From Arcuatula senhousia (taxonomy: Eukaryota; Mollusca; Bivalvia; Mytilida; Mytilidae), in assembly GCA_963971305.1 (NCBI GenBank), contig OZ020309.1, forward strand, positions 12,021,001 through 12,085,000: a stretch of DNA of 64,000 bases, read 5' to 3'. The translations under genes were made by a program, and so were the position numbers. This document shows, piece by piece, positions 49,601 to 57,217 of this stretch. The notes below the pieces were generated by a model. It had not been told where the DNA came from and made no database searches. It was given only the letters and a program-made list of their open reading frames with translations. Numbering within the stretch: position 1 is the stretch's first letter; the number at the start of each line of letters is the position of its first letter.

Positions 49601-52144
49601 TTATACTGTTCTATGCTCTTCATATTCATACAGTGTTTGGCATTTTCAATATTTTTGGTAGAGCGCCTCTGATGAGTCTTGAATAGACGAAACGCGCGTC
49701 AGGCGTAGCAAAATTTATTGTCTGGAACTTTGTTGTCATTTGTATTTCGAACACACGTGAAGGTTAGCACTGCTGGTGGAGTTTAAATTCCCCGAGGTTA
49801 GCCCGCTCCGGCACCAACACTTTTGAGTTGGAGAATACATCAAAGCTTTAAATTATCCGTCTAAATTTTAAAATTGTCTAAACCCTATGGTTCTTCCTAC
49901 CCCAGACATAGGTTGAATATCTTAGTAATTATTTGGTTCCCCAGTTTGGTATTTTTGGTTATACTGTTCTATGCTCTTCATATTCATACAGTGTTTGGCA
50001 TTTTCAATATTTTTGGTAGAGCGCCTCTGATGAGTCTTGAATAGACGAAACGCGCGTCAGGCGTAGCAAAATTTATTGTCTGGAACTTTGTTGTCATTTG
50101 TATTTCGAACACACGTGAAGGTTAGCACTGCTGGTGGAGTTTAAATTCCCCGAGGTTAGCCCGCTCCGGCACCAACACTTTTGAGTTGGAGAATACATCA
50201 AAGCTTTAAATTATCCGTCTAAATTTTAAAATTGTCTAAACCCTATGGTTCTTCCTACCCCAGACATAGGTTGAATATCTTAGTAATTATTTGGTTCCCC
50301 AGTTTGGTATTTTTGGTTATACTGTTCTATGCTCTTCATATTCATACAGTGTTTGGCATTTTCAATATTTTTGGTAGAGCGCCTCTGATGAGTCTTGAAT
50401 AGACGAAACGCGCGTCAGGCGTAGCAAAATTTATTGTCTGGAACTTTGTTGTCATTTGTATTTCAAAAACTTTCCCGAAATTAGGACCTTTCCAACTAGT
50501 TTGAAAAACTGGATTAGAATAAAATGGTAACAAAAATATTTCTTGCAAATCCTATGCTGTGATAAACATATGGAGCATAATTTAAGTTTTTTTTTTCAAT
50601 TTTATTTTCAAGTGTTATTTCCTTTTTATCATGTTTATGAACCAGCTTTTTGATATTAAGAATTCTTAATTTAGAAATGTTTAGCTAAAAAATAATTTAT
50701 TTTATTATTCAGTAATTATGTGATATTACAATAAGAAAACTGCCAAAAAGTGTTCTAATGAGAAGCCATATTTGACATTTCTTGACAAAATATATCAGTT
50801 TGTTGTTTTAGCTGATTGAACATTGAAAAGGTTTTGTTTTTCTGTATAAGATGATCAAATTTAGTGCCCAGGGCTTGGTGTTATGTTGTTTTAGTGATTA
50901 AAGGGCTTTGGTGTCAATCAAATGAACTGTTTAACTAAAGTAAAATACTAATTTATTAAACACTGTAAATGAAATCCTATTTTATCTATTTGTCATTTTC
51001 TTAACTTTGAAAGAATAAGCAAATATTTTATGTTTATAACCAAAAGATGTCATTTTCATTTGCTTTTTTGTTAAGTAAAATATACTATGAATTCATGAAA
51101 ATGTACTATGCTTATATTTGCTGTAAGCAATGTAATGATATGTAATTAAAATGTAATAGACATTACATGCAAAATATGAAAAGTAATGAATTACTTTCAA
51201 TTACAAGTGATTTAAATTTGCCTCAATTACACATTACTTTCAATTACATGGAAAACATGTAATTAATTACAGCTAATTACAATTACATTTTTAATTACCC
51301 CAGGTCTGAATTGTACATGTGTATTAATCATAGGCTTCTGATATTTGGGATGCAGCTTCAGGTAGGGGTCCCATGGGACTGTAGGATGTGTTTTCAGATC
51401 TGTCACTTATCTACTTCCTGTGGTATAAGCAGATTTTTTTTCATGCAAAGCTAGAGGAAATTAGAATTTGTTCTTATTTCCTTTTATGTCAATACACTCT
51501 TCAGTCTTTGATAGTTTCTGGATAATAACATCAAAATTATTCAAAGGATTTTAATAAAACTTTGCAAAATGAATATAATACAATAAAATGAAAGCTAAGT
51601 TTGATTTTTTTTTTTAAATGTTTGAAAAATATTTTTAGGCCACTGAAACCATTTTTTTTCAAGGATTTTTCTGGGGGGTTATAAATCAAGGAACTAGAGA
51701 GTGACCTATTAGATGGCTTAGTTGTTTAACTGCATAAACCATTCTGAACTTCTGATATAGAAATATGAAAACCCTGTCTTGAAAAGAAAATCCTGTTAGG
51801 TAAATTGAAATATTAAAGAAAAAATAATAATGCTTACAAGAATATTAATGATAAAAAATTATTATGCCAAACAAGTGCTAACAGAGAAGAAACACAATAT
51901 TATAAAGCGAAAAATCTGTAAACTGAAACTTCCTCTTATTTTTACAGATTCAGGATCAGGTTTGTCTAAGTCTCCAAAGAATCCCTGGCTAGCCACAGAC
52001 ATTGCCAAGAGTAGAATGGAGATCACATCACTGCTATCGGAATCGTTCCTCCCCATCAACTCACTAGATATTGTGAATCAGACTTTATTGTGTGGATCTG
52101 ACGCAGAAACTATATATACACTGAATTTACAAGCATTTAGATGA
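31509..52144 (+). CDS. NUP43: Nucleoporin NUP43 (8 exons)
   Basis: WD40 beta-propeller subunit of the nuclear-pore Y complex (Nup107-160), which also works at kinetochores in vertebrates. Exons: 31509-31628, 39919-40044, 40344-40421, 41800-41962, 42405-42540, 43743-43894, 45290-45424, 51948-52144, all GT/AG. Phases sum to 369 codons, giving 368 residues against 380 in human NUP43. Shared stretches include AKFVSQKISK at the N-terminus, TGSWDDE, the WD-like repeats (TAGEDGRIN, ATGGDDGTLGIWDLRQ, HLFTCSDDGNVWHWDAS) and a C-terminus with RMEITSLL and LCGSDAETIY. An upstream in-frame Met exists at 31389, but only the 31509 start fits the family, and it has a GAAAATGG context. Introns 1 and 7 (8.3 and 6.5 kb) are filled with mobile DNA, including a ribozyme array in the sense orientation. 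Confidence 0.97.
32452..32470. repeat. AATAAGAA palindrome, copy 1
   Basis: AATAAGAA-TT-TTCTTATT, related to the palindromes at 38513-38531 and 38596-38614. Very short, so possibly coincidental. Confidence 0.4.
34438..34957. mobile_element. 520-bp short retroposon-like insertion with TAAC tail
   Basis: Inserted in the LINE between Gly and Lys codons (KVG-KSCGP), flanked by the 11-bp duplication CCTACTTTTAA (34427-34437 and 34958-34968). The GC-rich body begins with CCCGTGCGGGACCCGGGAGG and ends with (TAAC)n. A microsatellite tail plus variable-length duplication indicates LINE-mobilised non-autonomous DNA (SINE-like). Confidence 0.8.
35444..36222. mobile_element. Element B: four ~160-bp tandem units inserted in the LINE
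   Basis: Flanked by TTTTTATA (35436-35443 and 36223-36230). The ends include TACCCCGCCAC and GTGGCGGGGTA in inverted orientation, and the left end can fold (CCGCCAC-acgaa-GTGGC). A GTCCGTCCGTCC microsatellite is followed by four units anchored on 'TTCCGACCAATAACTTGAAA' at about 35537, 35698, 35853 and 36013. Its design parallels family A. Confidence 0.78.
36683..38247. mobile_element. 1.57-kb element with perfect 31-bp inverted ends
   Basis: 36683-36713 and 38217-38247 are exact reverse complements (31 bp), beginning GGCCTAAATTAAAATATTGT. Similarity continues inward imperfectly for about 12 bp. An ATA on each side (36680-36682 and 38248-38250) could be a 3-bp target duplication, as PIF/Harbinger elements make, but this is not certain. 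The interior has CCTACCTACC stretches, an element C end (37507-37575) and one small frame at 36975-37190. No transposase domain is recognisable. Confidence 0.85.
36975..37190 (+). CDS. 71-codon frame inside the inverted-repeat element
   Basis: Starts MAALCVTINEIKNDFKKTLV and ends FHKFYEIWQ, with a GCC-containing start context (AAGAATGGCC). The N-terminal 50 residues look protein-like (mixed charged/hydrophobic: VKNKIVKVFTKEIWDDVAGA, then DTDQETEVDEAFEKG). The tail is AT-rich and may be intron. It could be a first exon captured by the element, a decayed transposase start, or chance. I do not recognise the family. Confidence 0.35.
   Translation: MAALCVTINEIKNDFKKTLVKNKIVKVFTKEIWDDVAGAAFGDTDQETEVDEAFEKGNCYLYFHKFYEIWQ
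38513..38531. repeat. CAATAAGA palindrome, copy 2
   Basis: CAATAAGA-TTT-TCTTATTG, 8-bp arms, 83 bp from a stronger copy at 38596-38614. Confidence 0.5.
38596..38614. repeat. CAATAAGAA palindrome, copy 3
   Basis: CAATAAGAA-T-TTCTTATTG, 9-bp perfect arms, with further near-symmetric flanks (AA/TT). Confidence 0.5.
38619..39918. other. NUP43 intron 1, 3' part: nothing recognised
   Basis: AT-rich sequence without coding potential or clear repeats other than short A-runs. Confidence 0.4.
39919..40044 (+). CDS. NUP43: NUP43 exon 2
   Basis: Forty-two codons: INKVSLWRLDQARTLENGEN, then DRSRDPVLMCEAPHNGNVTG, then LE. Acceptor tttttag, donor gtttgt. Completes the first WD blade and begins the second. 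Confidence 0.94.
40344..40421 (+). CDS. NUP43: NUP43 exon 3
   Basis: Twenty-six codons: FVSEEHLVSSSSSGTVSLYK, then HHTNSQ. This matches human FFDQERIVAASSTGCVTVFL-HH. Acceptor attatag, donor gtatgt. An inner 'ttcag' at 40348-40352 would remove three codons; it is less likely. Confidence 0.93.
40565..41035 (-). pseudogene. Retroelement RT C-terminus and 3' region
   Basis: The minus frame reads LTQGYVPWLLSSLKKFYFRH, then HALIDKYGISISQM. This resembles the end of the same RT family as 348-640 (QGY---L--SLKKF--R). It is followed downstream (40585-40870) by the untranslated sequence that also occurs alone at 2016-2150, 13140-13345 and 21580-21729. It lies in NUP43 intron 3. Confidence 0.65.
41800..41962 (+). 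CDS. NUP43: NUP43 exon 4
   Basis: TLGYIHQWDRLHHHGNKSCP, then CTCLAVRDDIIVTAGEDGRI, then NALNAGHKDPIRKI. The GEDGRIN motif is shared with vertebrate NUP43. Acceptor ttattag, donor gtaaga. Confidence 0.94.
42405..42540 (+). CDS. NUP43: NUP43 exon 5
   Basis: KADSCTITCVTFLKQFEFIT, then VNNTGQLKTYDMRSKSDEPV, then QTLS. This corresponds to human 'ADSSTLHAVTFLRTPEILTVNSIGQLKIWDFR'. Acceptor attacag, donor gtaggt. Confidence 0.95.
42545..43440. other. NUP43 intron 5: nothing recognised
   Basis: AT-rich, with no coding frame and no clear repeat before the MITE at 43443. Confidence 0.4.
43443..43652. mobile_element. MITE with TACCGTATAGCG ends
   Basis: Perfect 12-bp inverted ends (43443-43454 and 43641-43652) around 210 bp of noncoding DNA in NUP43 intron 5. 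The subterminal sequence is also partly inverted (CACG/CGTG). Confidence 0.75.
43743..43894 (+). CDS. NUP43: NUP43 exon 6
   Basis: TGDLTPLQCVDKHPSQSHIV, then ATGGDDGTLGIWDLRQEKSP, then VSLMEAHAST. A canonical WD blade. The last ~52 nt plus the gtaagt donor are duplicated just downstream (43911-43973). Confidence 0.95.
43911..43973 (+). repeat. Duplicate of the NUP43 exon 6 donor region
   Basis: A 63-bp copy of 43841-43903, displaced 70 bp, with about three substitutions. It repeats the coding end and an intact gtaagt. Use of the second donor would add 70 nt and shift the frame. Confidence 0.9.
44655..44885 (+). repeat. Interspersed repeat, family E copy 3
   Basis: Longest copy of the family. 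It has 'TGAATGATCAATCTCAAAGT', 'CGCAATGGTCCTGACTTGGT', 'AACCAGGTTTAATGGCGCC' and 'CCATTGCAATCATAGGATCC'. In NUP43 intron 6. Confidence 0.65.
44900..45180 (+). repeat. Two ~145-bp tandem units of a dispersed repeat
   Basis: Anchored on 'ATGATGAGTTGWAMCGTGCC', 'CTTTCCAGCGCAGTC'/'CTTTCCAAGTCAGTC' and 'ATCTACTTCCTGTTTTCT'. Related copies flank the big inverted element (45560-45596 with 51320-51430) and occur at 41215-41345. Confidence 0.6.
45208..45262 (+). repeat. Duplicate of the NUP43 exon 7 acceptor region
   Basis: A copy of the start of exon 7 (WEVKF-RTAPDHLFTCS) with its own ttttttcag acceptor, 82 bp upstream of the real one. Differences are GAG/GAA and TTT/TTC (synonymous) and CGA/CAC (Arg/His). 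Splicing at this acceptor would read through to a TAA within 30 codons. Confidence 0.9.
45290..45424 (+). CDS. NUP43: NUP43 exon 7
   Basis: MWEVKFHRTAPDHLFTCSDD, then GNVWHWDASQINSVSMVTDH, then PFSIS. Closely matches human MWEVHFHPSNPEHLFTCSED. Acceptor atttcag at 45289, donor gtaggt. Confidence 0.96.
46084..46127 (+). ncRNA. Type I hammerhead ribozyme (unit 1; representative)
   Basis: Stem I 5' strand GCGCCT (46084-46089); core CTGATGA (46090-46096); stem II GTC / GAC (46097-46099 and 46107-46109) with loop TTGAATA; core GAAA (46110-46113); very short stem III from CGCGCG; then TC, with cleavage expected after C 46121; stem I 3' strand AGGCGT (46122-46127). Stem I extends past an internal loop through TTTT/AAAA and CAATA/TATTG pairs. 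The short stem III is typical of retroelement and satellite hammerheads that work best as dimers. The same 44-nt motif starts at 46442, 46800, 47158, 47516, 48231, 48947, 49305, 49663, 50021 and 50379; variants are listed separately. Confidence 0.92.
47874..47916 (+). ncRNA. Hammerhead of unit 6, core-damaged
   Basis: The invariant GAAA reads GAAC and one base of the stem III region is missing (GAACACGCGTC instead of GAAACGCGCGTC). This accounts for the single 357-bp unit. Loss of an invariant core A should abolish or strongly reduce cleavage, so units 5-6 would stay joined across this site in a processed transcript. Confidence 0.85.
48589..48632 (+). ncRNA. Hammerhead of unit 8, stem III variant
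   Basis: Stem III reads CGCGTG instead of CGCGCG, while CTGATGA, GAAA and the TC cleavage site are intact. The innermost C-G pair next to the core is kept. Probably still active, but stem III closure is altered. Confidence 0.85.
50465..51130. other. Unique arm of the inverted-repeat element
   Basis: AT-rich, noncoding stretch between the array and the TAATTAC-rich right end. The matching left arm (45790-45843) is much shorter. Confidence 0.5.
51948..52144 (+). CDS. NUP43: NUP43 exon 8 (stop)
   Basis: DSGSGLSKSPKNPWLATDIA, then KSRMEITSLLSESFLPINSL, then DIVNQTLLCGSDAETIYTLN, then LQAFR and TGA. Corresponds to the human C-terminus (DRIEITSLLPSRSLSVNTLD). Acceptor ttttacag. Confidence 0.96.
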
Positions 52145-52305
52145 GAACTGACAAAGTGGAGAATGTGTAGAGATACTTAAGGTCATAGCCATGCTATGGA
52201 TTACAGCCTTTGTTTGGATTGTAAAATCAGAAAAGGGAGCAGCTACATGTATTTCAGTCAGGAAAATGTTGATATTGTTACATGTATTTATAACAATTGA
52301 TTGAA

Positions 52306-52311
52306 ATTAAA
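52306..52311 (+). terminator. Candidate poly(A) signal of NUP43
   Basis: ATTAAA 162 nt after the stop codon, the commonest variant hexamer. No AATAAA is closer. Support is positional only. Confidence 0.35.
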
Positions 52312-52854
52312 ATGAATATGTTACCAATATTTGTCCAGCCACCTCTTGTTGCATTATTTTATATTCATAAAAAGCGTTTAAGCACCAACACACACACACA
52401 CTTTATTTTGGGGGGAATAATTGTCTTGTTTGGGTGAGGAGGAGGGATGTTCATATCTCAGGAACTGAAGATGCTTATTTAGCAGTACTCTGGTAAACTG
52501 ATATTTATTCCTTTGTTTCTCAATTATCCCACTTTTCATAATGTGATTTCATTATTTTTCTTATGGTATTGATTTCGTAGTTTTCTTGGGGTGGCTCTAC
52601 CCACAAAATTTAATACCCAATGAAAAGGAAATTTAACATTGATCTATATCCTAAGGACTTGAACACCATGAATTTAAGAATCTGCAAACTGATACTATTT
52701 TGTCAAACCAGGAAAATTGGTACCCATGAAAGTCAATAAATCCACAGTATTTGATTTCTGTTTTTACAGTTAAACAATACTGATATGTTGGGATTTTAAG
52801 GATAACTTAATTTTTTTGTTCTCAAGAAGCAAGAGTGCTCATGTGATACTTCAA
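52312..52854. other. Downstream of NUP43, nothing recognised
   Basis: Contains a short (CA)n run at 52389-52401 and MITE-like remnants ('CATGAATTTAAGAATCTGCA'). No gene is seen. Confidence 0.4.
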
Positions 52855-53400
52855 GCGTTGGTATCCACTTACAGAAGAATGGATTAAGTCAATTCCCATT
52901 TACTGACAAGTGCCAGATTAACCATATTGGTTTGATATGTGCACCTAGTGATGCTTAGCACAATGCATGCTTCAGATCATTGCTGTGACCTATATTTTCT
53001 GCTTGGGTGACCACTTACAGAAGAATGGTTAAAATCCATTCCTGCTTACTGACAAGTGTCAGATCAACCATATTGGTATGGTAGGTGCACCTAGTGATGC
53101 TAAGCACAATGGTTGCTGGTTGGAACTTCAATTTTCCACACTGATCATCACTTTCAGAAGAATGAATATAGTAAATTCCTGCTTACAGACAAGTGATATA
53201 AGAACCTTATTGGTAAGGTAGATGTACCTAGGGACACTAAGCATGATGCATGCTTTGGTTGCTGGTTGTAACCATTTTTTTTATGAATGACCACTAACAT
53301 AAGTATGGTCCAGGTCCTTCCTAGCTTACTGACAAGTACCACATCAGCCATATTGGTATGAAAGGTGCACCAAGGGATGTTAAGCACAATGCATGCTTGA
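52855..53400 (+). repeat. Four ~141-bp tandem units
   Basis: Anchors 'CACTTACAGAAGAATGG', 'CTGACAAGTGYCAGAT', 'CATATTGGTWTGRTAGGTGC' and 'CCTAGTGATGCTAAGCACAA' recur at about 52868, 53009, 53151 and 53292. Noncoding. Confidence 0.85.
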
Positions 53401-53405
53401 TTTTT

Positions 53406-54760
53406 TAGCTCACCTGGACCGAAGGTCCATGTGAGCTATTACCATCACTTGGCGTCCGTCGTCGTCTGTCGTCGTCGTCTGTAAACAATTTTTCAAAAAT
53501 CTTCTCCTCTGAAACTACTGAACAGAATTTAATGAAACTTGGTATGAATGATCCTTAGGGTGTCCTGCAACAAACTTGTGTTTCAATTTTTGATCCATCA
53601 AAAAACATGGCCACCGTTACTAAAAATAGACTAGGGGGGTCAGACTACTGTTTTTGGCTTATAAATCAAAAAGTATAAGAGATAGAGGAAATCTGAGGCC
53701 ATGCTACTGATTCAGCATCAAAAGCTCTACAAAAGTCTCCATTTGGTCAAAGTTGTCAGATGACCCCTTATAGGGGTTACGGCCCCTTAAAGGTGAAAAA
53801 TAGCATTTTTTCATGTTTTTGGCCTACAGAATGAAAACTATTGCAGATAGAGATTAGCTGTTGCTTGCTTAAATGTTTAGCTCATTTAGCTCTACAAAAG
53901 TTTCCATAGGGTTGAAGTTGTCAGATGACCCCTTATAGGGGTTATGGCCCCTTAAAGGTGAAAAATAGCCATTTTTCATGTTTTTGGCCTACAGAATGAA
54001 AACTATTGCAGATAGAGATTAGCTGTTGCTTGCTTAAATGTTTAGCTCATTTAGCTCTACGAAAGTCTCCTAGGGTCGAAGTTGTCAGATGACCCCTTAA
54101 AGGGGTTACGGCCCCTTAAAGGTGAAAAATAGCCATTTTTCATGTTTTTGGCCTACAGAGTGAAAACTATTGCAGATAGAGATTAGCTGTTGTTTGCTTA
54201 AATGTTTAGCTCATTTAGCTCTACGAAAGTCTCCATAGGGTTGAAGTTGTCAGATGACCCCTTAAAGGGGTTACGGCCCTTGAAAAATAGCGTTTTTTCA
54301 TGTTTTTGTCTTACAGAATGGAAACTATTGCACATAGAGATTAGCTGTTGCTTGCTTAAATGTTCAGCTCATTTAGCTCTACAAAATTCTCCATAGGGTC
54401 CAAGTTGTCAGATGACCCCTAATAGGGGTTACGGCCCATGAAAAATAGTGATTTTTCATGTTTTTGTCCTACAGAATGAAAACTATTGCAGATAGAGATT
54501 AGCTGTTGCTTGCTTAAATGTTCAGCTCATTTAGCTCTACAAAAGTCTCCATAGGGTCGAAGTTGTCAGAGGACTCCTTATAGGGGTTATGGCCCCTTAT
54601 AGGTGAAAAATGGTGTTTTTGGCCTATAGTAGTATAGAATGAAAACTATTGCAGGTAGAGAAAAGCTGTTGCTTGCTTAAATGTTCAGCTCATTTAGCTC
54701 TACAAAAGTATAGGGTCAACATCAAGACCAGGTGAGCGATTCAGGCTCCTGGGAGCTTGA
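53406..54760 (-). repeat. Family A element, complete minus-strand copy
   Basis: Begins (as written) with the terminal hairpin TAGCTCACCTGGACCGAAGG and its partner, then GTCGTCGT tracts and about seven ~145-bp units. It ends near 54760 with GGTGAGCGATTCAGGCTCCT. This is the mirror of 25955-27306. Confidence 0.87.
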
Positions 54761-55149
54761 TTTTTTTAGTTTATGTTTGTTGTGTTGCGTACACTTATTC
54801 CACATCTCAATATCGTCTATTTGATGCTGACTGTGATCTACTTTTCCTCGTGACAACCACTCTTCTCTTTATCAACAATGCTGCAAAACAAGGCGAGTTT
54901 ACATTTGTGTTTAATTTTAAATCTTGTGAGCTCAACTTTCCCCAAACCTTGTAAGACATGACATGTAGTTTTAACTTTAAAGTCATTGAGCTTTTGTCAT
55001 CACCAGCTTTTGTTGTCCAACTTTAAGTTAAAGATTTTCTTCTCTGAAACTACTGTAGAGATTGCTTTTTAACTGTACAATTAATCTTTATGATGTTTTA
55101 TAACAAAGTTTGTTAAACTGACCAACCAACATGACCGTTAAAAATGGAA

Positions 55150-56165
55150 CTGGAGGTTCAGACTAATAGTTTTTGTTTGCCTGGCTATGACAAAAAGTCA
55201 CGGAAGGCAAAACATAGGTATTACTTTCCGGTGAAAAACGGCATAAACCTTCATGTTAGACTTTTGTGGAAATGAATTACTTTAAAGGTATATAGCTAGG
55301 GCATCTGACATTTGGTATACCGACAGTTGAGGTTAAGGTCTATGCAACTGTCACCATGCTATGTAAGCCGGACTACATTTTCACACTCCAGTGACTCTAT
55401 TTATTTCCAACTTTTTCCAGACCAGAATATTTGTTTTTCGCCGCTACGCGGCTAGATTATTTATTTTCTTCATACAATAGCTTAATTGAGCAAGGATCTT
55501 GGGACATATTATTTATTTTCTTGCAAACAGAGGCCAGATTATTTATTTCCAACTTTTTCCAGGCAAGAATTTTTATTTACAAAAACTGCCAGGTCCCCCT
55601 CAAAATCAAATGGTCGACCCCTTAGGTCTTTTTACAGGCTGAAAACTTTTTTGTAAGACTTTTGTGGATAATGAATATCTAGAAATGTATAAAAGCTAGG
55701 CATCTGATATTTGGAATAGAGAGAGTGGAGGGTTATGGTCTACGCAACTGTCACCGTGACATAGGAACTTGGCCCAATTTTCATGCTTCATGCAGTGACT
55801 TTGTGAACCTAGGTCTTATTTCAGTCTGAAAACTTCTTTGTCAGACTGTTGTGCAAGATGAATTGCTTGAAAAGTTTAATAACTATGCATCTGGTATTTA
55901 GGATATTGATGAATAGGGTTTTGTGTCCATCACCAGGTCATCTGACCTTAAACTCATTTTTACACTGAATGACTGTTAATTATTTTTTTTTTTCAGTCTT
56001 TTATGTTAAGTCTGTTTCTGCATGACTATGATATCTAGAATCACTTTAGATGGTCCACAGGAAAATGTCATTCAGTCACTTGCATGGTTGTCCCCTTAGT
56101 TCTTTTTACAGGCTGAAAACTTTTTTGTAAGACTTTTGTGGATAATGAATATCTAGAAATGTAAC
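55150..56165. repeat. Diverged tandem repeat downstream of NUP43
   Basis: The block 'GGCTGAAAACTTTTTTGTAA', 'GACTTTTGTGGATAATGAAT', 'ATCTAGAAATGTA' occurs at 55635-55690 and identically at 56110-56163. Weaker relatives lie near 55240 and 55830. An 'ATTATTTATTTTC'-iterating segment is inserted at about 55391-55570. Confidence 0.6.
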
Positions 56166-56612
56166 CTCTGATCTCAAGAACTCAAGGCTTAGGAAAACTT
56201 TTAATGCAATTTGTGATTGTGCCAACAGGCGATAATTAATTAATGAATACTTGAATAACTAGGTACTAGTATTCCAATTGTGCCGGCTTTCAAGACATAC
56301 ATGTACTTAGTGTTAATTCTTGTCACACTATAGCTCAAGAGAGAGAGAAGGTCTGAAGGAACATTCTTTATTCAGAATTAAAAGATAAAAAAGACTCTTC
56401 ATTGAGTCGAACTTGTATGACCATTTTGGCAGTGTTCACACTCCATCTTGAACTGCATAAGTGTTAGAGAAAGAGTTATCTGCAAAGTTGTTCAGCACTT
56501 TAAGATCTACTTGGATAATTTCAGGATCAAAATTTCTCAACCCTTCATTAGTGACCCCTCACCCCTTTTCAACTGGTTTTTTTTTTAAGCTTTGTAACTT
56601 TATATATCTTGT

Positions 56613-57217
56613 TAGCTCACCTGGCCAAAGGTCATGTGAGTTTATGTCATCACTATGGGTCTGTTTAACAGATTTTCAAATGTCGTCTTCACTGAAATAT
56701 ATGACATGTTGGCAACTTTGAAATGATTCAATAAAAACATGGCTACTGGTACTAAAAATAGAACATAGGACAAAATCATTTAAATGGCTTACAACTCTGA
56801 ATGATTTAAGCCCTTCAGAATTAAAAGTCTCCATCTGGTCGAAATTGTCATATGACCCCTTCTAGGGGTTATGGCCATTTAAAGCTTAAAACGGCAATCT
56901 TTCATGTTTTTACCATGATATAGAATGAAAACTATTTAAGATAAAGAAAAGCTGTTTCTGGTTTGAACATTCAACTCATTTAGCTCCACAGAAGCCTAAA
57001 TTTGGTCGATGTTTTTAGATGACCCCTTGTAGGGTAGTAAGAAATATGGCCCTTTCAAGGTAAAAAATTGTAAAAAGAGGAAAGCTGATACTTGCTTAGA
57101 CCTTCAGCTTATTTTATGCTCTACGAAAGTCTGTATTGGATTAAAACTGTCAGATAATCCTATATAGAAGAGACCCTTATGTCCTTAAGGACCAGGTCAG
57201 CGATTCGGGCTCTTGTT
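56613..57217 (-). repeat. Family A element, short diverged copy
   Basis: Starts TTAGCTCACCTGGCCAAAGG and ends AGGTCAGCGATTCGGGCTCT with two or three units between. The terminal hairpin keeps pairing (TGGCC/GGTCA) despite changed bases. Confidence 0.75.

Larger units (their letters stand above)
45844..50464 (+). repeat. Tandem array of 13 x 358-bp hammerhead-bearing units (retrozyme-like)
   Basis: Unit starts (at TTCCCCGAGG): 45851, 46209, 46567, 46925, 47283, 47641, 47998, 48356, 48714, 49072, 49430, 49788 and 50146. The period is 358 bp except for one 357-bp unit. The last unit is 318 bp and ends at 50464, after its ribozyme. Units differ at only a few positions. Each contains one type I hammerhead about 233 bp into the unit, so cleavage of a sense transcript would release twelve 357-358-nt monomers. 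No open frame, LTR or primer site is seen. Tandem, hammerhead-bearing repeats of this size are the known organisation of animal retrozymes, which make abundant small circular RNAs. Confidence 0.93.
45597..51308. mobile_element. 5.7-kb inverted-terminal-repeat element carrying the ribozyme array
   Basis: Left end CAGACCTGGGGTCAATTAC and right end AATTACCCCAGGTCTG are inverted; subterminal regions on both sides are rich in 'TAATTAC' (45600-45790 and 51130-51300). The flank ATGTACAT at the left versus ATTGTACAT at the right suggests an 8-bp duplication with one later change, as hAT elements leave. No transposase is present, so it is non-autonomous. It sits within another repeat copy in NUP43 intron 7, and 4.6 of its 5.7 kb is the tandem array. 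Confidence 0.78.

Noticed and set aside
45844..50464. CRISPR-like or centromeric satellite reading of the 358-bp array
   Set aside because: There are no spacers between repeats, the host is eukaryotic, and the presence of a complete hammerhead in each unit is explained by a retrozyme rather than a plain satellite.
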